A stretch of DNA of 64,000 nt from CAYVBW01 sp964449995. Its GTDB lineage: Bacteria; Patescibacteriota; Microgenomatia; UBA1400; PJMF01. This document shows positions 59,287 to 64,000 of this stretch, piece after piece. Every line of letters starts with the position of its first letter. Positions within the stretch are counted from its first letter, which is position 1. The position numbers were made by a program, and so were the translations under genes. The notes under the pieces were generated by a model. That model saw only the letters and a list, made by a program, of their open reading frames with translations. It made no database searches and was not told the origin of the DNA. The stretch is from the NCBI GenBank assembly GCA_964449995.1, contig CAYVBW010000001.1:39796-103795 (forward strand), read 5' to 3'.

Positions 59287-61548
59287 TTATTCAGCTAAAT
59301 CCTCTTCAAATTCCTCCACTTCCACTTCCTCAAGCTCTACCGGTTGTTGGGATTGTCTAACTAACTCTTCATCTTCTGGAGTAAGTTCTAGAGGCTGAGT
59401 TCCTGGTTGGCCAATGGTAGCTTCTCGACCTTCAATATTTTGATCAGTCAAAGAAGGCAGCTGTTGTCCTAGAGGAGAAATGCCAGGAGCTTCAGGGTCA
59501 AATTCTGCATCTGGGTCAAACTCTCCTTCCATCATTTGTTCCTGTTGAGCTAGAGCCTGTTGTACTAAGGGCTCAATTTCTTCTAATAAACCCTGTAGCA
59601 TTTCATAGTCCTCAGAGCCAACTTCTAATAAAGCCAGGGCTTGCTGCCAGGATCGTTTAGCTCCTATTGGGTCTTGGCCAAGCTGTTGGGCTTGTCCTAG
59701 ATAAAAGTAGCCTGCTGCTAAATCCGGTTTGAGCTCGGTTGATTGAGTAAATAGGTTAGCTGCTTGTTGGATTTGTTGTAAGTCAAGCAGGATTGCCCCC
59801 AATTGAATGCGTAGCAATGGATCTGCTGGGCTAGTTTGAATAGCCTCCACATAGGCGTTGATTGCCCACTGATCTGCTTCTTCAACACTGCCAATTAGCT
59901 CTTGATAGATTTGAGCTAATACAATCCAGTTTTGGCTGTCCAGCGGATCAATGGCTGCAGCAGCTTGAGCTTCCCTAATGGCTTGTTGAACAAGTAAACC
60001 GATTTGCTCCTCTTCTGTTTCACTCAGATCAGTTTTTTCTGAGAGAGCAAAGGCTATCTGTATGTTAGTTAAGGCATAGCTGCGGCGAGTGGAATCAAGA
60101 TAGGGGTTGAGCATAACAGCTTGTTGTTGGTGCTCATAAACAGCTACTCCATCATTTTCAAGGAGAGCTTTGTCAGCTTGATAAAGATGATTAAAGCTAG
60201 CATAAGCTCTACCTGTCATAACGGCCAGTAATAATAGCCCAGCAATTAAAACGCCATTAGTGGCAAGACTGATTACTTTTTCAGTATCTTTTTTTTCTTG
60301 CCTGGAGCTTGTTAGATTGACTGCTTTGTTGCCATCTAAACTTGCACTTAAAGTTCTCAGATTAAGAGTAGAGAATTGATCCTTGAAGCGAGCAATCCAG
60401 AAGGCAAACAAAGCTCCTTGTAGGCCAATCAAGATATAGCTAGGAGGTAATAAAAATTGCAAAGCCAATGAAGCGGCTAACATCCAGGTAATGGGAGACT
60501 GAGTAACTTCTTGATAGTTTTTTAGTTTAGCAAAAAAGCGTAGAGCCACCACCAGCCATGCAATGAGTCCTAAAAATCCAAATTGTACCAAAGCTGTTAG
60601 AGGCATACCCATAGCTGACCCAAAATTAAACTGCCAATATTGATCAGTATTCATCCAGGCAGGTTTATAGCGAGTATAAGCGTTAACATATCCTTCTGGT
60701 CCTTGACCAATGAGAGCAGCGCGGGGAACACGCAGGCTGTCTAGAGCTATTGACCAGCTGGCAGCTATTGGAGGTAGGGTAATTTCTGCAGGTTGGCCTG
60801 GTAAAACAGACCATAAATGCAGGCCAATACCCAGAACAAGAATGGGTAGAGTAATAACATTAAAAGTGGTTACTTTTTTGGATTTAATAATTTGAACAAT
60901 CGAGCCAATTAAGGCGATTACTCCAACTTGAGCTACAATAAAAGAGGAACTGCTGAGATTGAAAATAAGAGTGTGCTCAATCTCAAAGCCAGTTAAGGCA
61001 TTAATTAGATGAGTTGGTCCCCAGCCAAATAGTTGGAGCAGGCTGGCTAAATTAACAAAACAAATTGAACCAACCAAGGTGGGTAGTATCCAATTGGCTT
61101 TGTTTTTACTGATTAAGCTACTGCCAAATAAGGCGATCAAGATAGCGCTTAAATATACTCCACCCATTCCCAGTAAGTTTTCAACTGGGTAGTTTTGGGT
61201 AAAAAATGTTGAGGCTGCAACAGCCACCCCAAAGATTATTAATGGCAGGGTGACGGGAGAAACTATCAATTTCCAAACCTGTTTGCGCACAGAATCAATA
61301 AAGAACAGCGTAGCGGTAACAATAGCGGCAAAGAGAATAAAAAACAGTTTGCTGTGAGCAATAAAGTTATTGGTGAAGGGGATAATAATAATCGGCAATA
61401 AGGCTACAAAGCCTAATAAAACCCAAGTGGCAATATTAGAGAAATTTGCAGCAGACTGAGTAGTTGGTTTTGAGGTTGGTGGTTGTTGCGATAGAGTCGA
61501 TTCCTGTGATGGTTGGGTTTGGTTTGTAGAAAAGTTTATATTTGGCAT
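59287..61548 (-). CDS. O-antigen-ligase-like membrane protein with C-terminal TPR repeats
   Basis: A 753-residue protein. A polar N-terminus (1-35) is followed by about ten membrane helices between residues 37 and 460. Between them lies a periplasmic loop with RVPRAALIGQGPEGYVNAYTRYKPAWMN, a GxGPxxY pattern typical of O-antigen ligase/polymerase (Wzy/WaaL) proteins. The C-terminal part (about 480-670) has TPR-like helix pairs (DPLLRIQLGAILLDLQQIQQAANLFTQS, PDLAAGYFYLGQAQQLGQDPIGAKRSWQQAL). It ends in a strongly acidic tail. Transfer or polymerisation of surface glycans is likely; the substrate is unknown. Confidence 0.75.
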   Translation of the reverse strand: MPNINFSTNQTQPSQESTLSQQPPTSKPTTQSAANFSNIATWVLLGFVALLPIIIIPFTNNFIAHSKLFFILFAAIVTATLFFIDSVRKQVWKLIVSPVTLPLIIFGVAVAASTFFTQNYPVENLLGMGGVYLSAILIALFGSSLISKNKANWILPTLVGSICFVNLASLLQLFGWGPTHLINALTGFEIEHTLIFNLSSSSFIVAQVGVIALIGSIVQIIKSKKVTTFNVITLPILVLGIGLHLWSVLPGQPAEITLPPIAASWSIALDSLRVPRAALIGQGPEGYVNAYTRYKPAWMNTDQYWQFNFGSAMGMPLTALVQFGFLGLIAWLVVALRFFAKLKNYQEVTQSPITWMLAASLALQFLLPPSYILIGLQGALFAFWIARFKDQFSTLNLRTLSASLDGNKAVNLTSSRQEKKDTEKVISLATNGVLIAGLLLLAVMTGRAYASFNHLYQADKALLENDGVAVYEHQQQAVMLNPYLDSTRRSYALTNIQIAFALSEKTDLSETEEEQIGLLVQQAIREAQAAAAIDPLDSQNWIVLAQIYQELIGSVEEADQWAINAYVEAIQTSPADPLLRIQLGAILLDLQQIQQAANLFTQSTELKPDLAAGYFYLGQAQQLGQDPIGAKRSWQQALALLEVGSEDYEMLQGLLEEIEPLVQQALAQQEQMMEGEFDPDAEFDPEAPGISPLGQQLPSLTDQNIEGREATIGQPGTQPLELTPEDEELVRQSQQPVELEEVEVEEFEEDLAE

Positions 61549-61758
61549 AATTTTTTTTCTTTCAGGCCTGGTATTTGGTATTTGTATCGTGATATGCGAT
61601 ATTTAATATAAGGCTAGGTGGCGACATTAACTGCTTAGTTTTTAAATTTTTTTTAAATTTTAAAAATGCCACCAATAAATTACAATAATATTAATAAACT
61701 ACTTAATAATAAGCATTTAATAACTAGGAACTTTTAGTATTTCTGCTATGATTAAATT

Positions 61759-62553
61759 ATGAAAGATTTTCCTTCTCAGCGCAAGGGGAAAAAAGCATTG
61801 GGGCAAAACAAAATCCTCGGGGTAAGAATCGGTGGATTTACTTTGATAGAAACACTGATAATAGTGGCAATTTTAGCAATTTTGATCATAATTTTTTTAT
61901 TTTTTTATCAGCGCCATTTAATGCGTTCGCGAGATGCAACTCGCAAGTCTGATCTGGATAGGATTCGTGTGGCTTTTGAAGAATACTATAATGATCACAG
62001 ATGTTACCCATCAGTATTTTATTTAAATGATTGTGGGGGCACAGCTTTAAGCCCTTATTTAAAAGAGATTCCCTGTGATCCCTTAACCAGGCAGCCTTAT
62101 CTTTACCAGAGTTATAATGGAGATTATTGCCAAGGTTATCGATTATTGGCTAGGCTTGAAATTGATACAGACAATGATATTTATGCTGTTGGTTGCGATC
62201 CAGTAGAGGGCTGTGCTGGGGAAGATGGTCATGGTTATAATTGGGGGATATCAATGGGCGATGGCATGTCGTCTAATATTTGGCAAACTGGTGGCTTTGG
62301 TTTAGAAGGAGAGGAAGAAGTAGCATTTTTTTGTTTGCCGGTGTATGGTGGCGGATACACCTGTGATGACATTACTTTAAGGGAAAGAAGTGAATATTTT
62401 TTGGATGGAGAGGAAGATGCTAGTTGTGATGGTTTTATTAGTTTAGAAAGTTGTAATGAAAAATGTGTTTCTGAAGGAGAGCTGGATCCTGGGGTGGCAT
62501 GTATTTGTAAACGTATTGAAGGTGAGGAAAATGAATATTCAGGTTGTCAATAA
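61759..62553 (+). CDS. Type IV pilin/pseudopilin-like protein, Cys-rich
   Basis: A 264-residue protein with a prepilin signal: 26 residues ending in GG, then FTLIETLIIVAILAILIIIFLFFYQRH. Phe27 would become the N-terminus after prepilin peptidase. The GspG-like segment SRDATRKSDLDRIRVAFEEYYNDHRCYPS follows. The C-terminal half holds about a dozen cysteines (CDPVEGCAGE, CDGFISLESCNEKC, GVACICKR), which suggests a disulfide-rich surface domain. A TATGAT box lies eight bases before the ATG, so the leader would be very short. It is the first of three tandem pseudopilin genes. Confidence 0.82.
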   Translation: MKDFPSQRKGKKALGQNKILGVRIGGFTLIETLIIVAILAILIIIFLFFYQRHLMRSRDATRKSDLDRIRVAFEEYYNDHRCYPSVFYLNDCGGTALSPYLKEIPCDPLTRQPYLYQSYNGDYCQGYRLLARLEIDTDNDIYAVGCDPVEGCAGEDGHGYNWGISMGDGMSSNIWQTGGFGLEGEEEVAFFCLPVYGGGYTCDDITLRERSEYFLDGEEDASCDGFISLESCNEKCVSEGELDPGVACICKRIEGEENEYSGCQ

Positions 62554-62584
62554 TTTTTTAAATCTAATAAGGAGTAGTTACTTT

Positions 62585-63325
62585 ATGAAAATAGTTAATA
62601 AACAAAACATTAAAGGCTTTACCTTACTTGAGATTTTGGTTGTTATGGTCATCTTGGGTGTGCTAGTAACCATTGGTCTGAGGACTTTTTCCACCAGTCA
62701 GATGAGGGCCAGAGATGCTAAGCGCAAAAGTGATGTTGGGCAAATAGCCAGGGCTTTGGAATTATTTTATGCTGATCATGGGTATTATCCGGTACATAAC
62801 AGCGATGGCGAAATTGCAGCTTATGATGACGACGATGACTTTGTTTCTTTTGATTGGGGTGAGGTTTTTAATGATCCCGCTCAAGTATCCACGATTTATA
62901 TGGGGAATTTGCCAAAGGACCCAAGCGGCTTAAGTTATGTTTATAAATCCTATATTAATGATGGTGGAAATTGGGTTGAGGCTAATATTGAAGAGCTTGA
63001 TTTACACACACAGGTTAAAGCTTACCGCATTTTTGCTCGTTTGGAGAATCCTCAAGATAGCGACGTCACTCACGAAGGTGTTGTAGAGGGAGTAATATGT
63101 GGCTCTTTAGATTGTAATTATTTTATCAGCAGCACTAATCTGCCCTCAGCTGATTTTTCTTCTGAGGATGTTGGTCCATCTGACCCAATAACTGGTGATT
63201 GCACTGTGGGGGATTGTGGGCCACAGCCTGAGGGTGATTGTATTGGCACTTATAATTGGAGGTGTGTATCTTCTGGTGATGGCTGTCAATGGGAGTGCGT
63301 TGATACAAGTGTGGTTTATGAGTAA
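62585..63325 (+). CDS. Type IV pilin/pseudopilin-like protein, Cys-rich C-terminus
   Basis: A 246-residue protein with a short prepilin leader (MKIVNKQNIKG), then FTLLEILVVMVILGVLVTIGLRTFS. The segment MRARDAKRKSDVGQIARALELFYADHGYYPV is the GspG-like hallmark. Near the end, CTVGDCGPQPEGDCIGTYNW and CVSSGDGCQWECVD carry seven or more cysteines. The ATG chosen has AAGGAG 10 bases upstream. A longer frame starting inside the previous gene is not needed. It follows the first pseudopilin gene by 31 bases. Confidence 0.85.
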   Translation: MKIVNKQNIKGFTLLEILVVMVILGVLVTIGLRTFSTSQMRARDAKRKSDVGQIARALELFYADHGYYPVHNSDGEIAAYDDDDDFVSFDWGEVFNDPAQVSTIYMGNLPKDPSGLSYVYKSYINDGGNWVEANIEELDLHTQVKAYRIFARLENPQDSDVTHEGVVEGVICGSLDCNYFISSTNLPSADFSSEDVGPSDPITGDCTVGDCGPQPEGDCIGTYNWRCVSSGDGCQWECVDTSVVYE

Positions 63326-63377
63326 TTGACTTAATTTATTAAATTTTTTGTTTAATATAAATAATTATTTACTATTT

Positions 63378-63872
63378 ATGCTAAAAATGAGACAAAATCA
63401 ACAATACCTTAAATCTAAAAATTTAGGCTTTACCTTAATTGAACTGCTAGTAGTGATTTTTATTATTGGTGTGCTAGTGTCTCTAATCTTGGCTAATATT
63501 TTGGGCGCTCGTCAAAGAGCGGAAGATGTTCAGCGAAAAAATGATCTGCAGCAGCTGCAAAAAGCCTTGAGGCTTTATTACAATGACTATCAGAGATATC
63601 CAGAAAGTGACGGCGACGCTGGTTTAACAAGTGATGTTTTGGAAAATTCTAGGTTTGTGGTGGAAGACACTGTTTATATGGGGCAAGTCCCTGATGAATT
63701 TGAGTACTATGTTGATGAAGATGGTGAAGCATTTAGATTGTTTGTAGCGTTAGATAACTTATCTGATAAAGATATTGAGAAAAGTCAAAACCGATGCCCT
63801 GAAGTTGTGGGGCTGGGAGTTGAAAATTTTTATGATGAAGACTCTCCTTATTATGTAGTTTGTGAGTATTGA
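63378..63872 (+). CDS. Type IV pilin/pseudopilin-like protein (GspG-like)
   Basis: A 164-residue protein with a prepilin leader of 17 residues ending in LG, then FTLIELLVVIFIIGVLVSLILANILGA. ARQRAEDVQRKNDLQQLQKALRLYYNDYQRYPES matches the GspG/PilE-like pattern. Unlike its two neighbours the surface part is short and has two cysteines. The ATG gives a normal leader; a TTG 30 bases upstream is less likely. A prepilin peptidase and assembly ATPase must be encoded elsewhere. Confidence 0.85.
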   Translation: MLKMRQNQQYLKSKNLGFTLIELLVVIFIIGVLVSLILANILGARQRAEDVQRKNDLQQLQKALRLYYNDYQRYPESDGDAGLTSDVLENSRFVVEDTVYMGQVPDEFEYYVDEDGEAFRLFVALDNLSDKDIEKSQNRCPEVVGLGVENFYDEDSPYYVVCEY

Positions 63873-63910
63873 TTTTTGGGTTTTTAACTTATGCCTGGCA
63901 AAAATCATGT

Positions 63911-63987
63911 TTATTTTGATTAAATACCCCGCCAGCTTGCTGCGGGGAACAAATCAGAATGGGGGTTCTAGGGGGATTCCCCCTAGT
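63911..63987 (+). repeat. Dispersed repeat element with two hairpins (partial copy at window end)
   Basis: TTTTGATTAAATACCCCGCC matches the left end of the element at 10003-10118. CCCCGC/GCGGGG (63928-63948) and CTAGGGGG/CCCCCTAG (63969-63987, 3-base loop) form perfect stems. It follows the last pseudopilin gene by about 40 bases and may also end its transcript. Confidence 0.6.
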
Positions 63988-64000
63988 GGAGCTTTAAGGG

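Noticed and set aside
62456..62584. N-terminal extension of the second pseudopilin
   Set aside because: It overlaps the first pseudopilin in another frame; the internal ATG has AAGGAG and gives a normal prepilin leader.
1..64000. tRNA, rRNA, tmRNA, RNase P RNA and CRISPR arrays
   Set aside because: No T-arm-like GGTTCGAATCC motifs with cloverleaf context, rRNA-like stretches or regularly spaced repeats were found; degenerate RNA genes could be missed without a covariance search.

Overview
The window looks like part of a chromosome from a Candidate Phyla Radiation (Patescibacteria) bacterium, most likely of the Microgenomates type; that placement is inference. The DNA is AT-rich and densely coded. 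It has many small VirB2-like two-helix membrane proteins, a DUF4012 protein, a PrgI/VirB4 secretion locus, SpoIID, VanW, sortase and LysM-M23 wall proteins, and tandem pseudopilins. UGA serves as a stop (for example in yidC), so the standard bacterial code applies. A 10-N scaffold gap at 53556-53565 shows this is an assembled environmental or draft genome.

Layout. 0.1-1.6 kb: three VirB2-like pilin candidates. 1.7-7.6 kb: a minus-strand isoprenoid operon, in transcription order HMG-CoA reductase, HMG-CoA synthase, thiolase, DUF35 OB-fold protein, IPP isomerase, isopentenyl phosphate kinase, undecaprenyl diphosphate synthase. This is an archaeal-style mevalonate route leading to the cell-wall lipid carrier; the mevalonate kinase and decarboxylase steps are not in the window. 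7.7-15 kb: valS, a small membrane protein, ribosomal protein bL25 and a DUF4012 protein. 15.2-20.9 kb: the replication-origin neighbourhood, transcribed dnaA, dnaN, rpmH, rnpA, yidD, yidC, jag/khpB, rnhA, with a probable oriC between dnaA and dnaN that carries DnaA boxes and a run of DnaA-trio triplets.

21-41 kb: a large type IV secretion-like island on the minus strand. It encodes VirB4, a TraC-like protein, PrgI/VirB3-like, a 1269-residue membrane protein ending in an M23 peptidase domain, a VirB6/TrbL-like channel protein, a glycosidase-lysozyme fusion, and two further VirB2-like proteins. Two plus-strand genes are interleaved (an 839-residue soluble protein and a DHH-like protein). A VirD4/TraD-like ATPase lies apart at 51-53 kb. 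41-48 kb: envelope proteins (SpoIID, VanW, a membrane-anchored solute-binding protein) and a nucleotidyltransferase-fold protein. 48-64 kb: a cytidylyltransferase-like protein, radA, sortase, rho, LysM-M23 endopeptidase, obgE, an O-antigen-ligase-like TPR protein and three pseudopilins.

How it fits together: the operon supplies the undecaprenyl carrier for wall synthesis; several wall hydrolases (M23, lysozyme-like, SpoIID) and a sortase remodel or decorate the wall; and the type IV secretion-like machine and pseudopilins would cross it, plausibly for DNA transfer or attachment to a host cell. The most notable points are the glycosidase-lysozyme fusion with a possible permuted barrel, the archaeal-type mevalonate module with a zinc-less DUF35, the DnaA-trio origin, a dispersed repeat placed next to gene starts, and a strongly promoted structured RNA candidate cut by the assembly gap.
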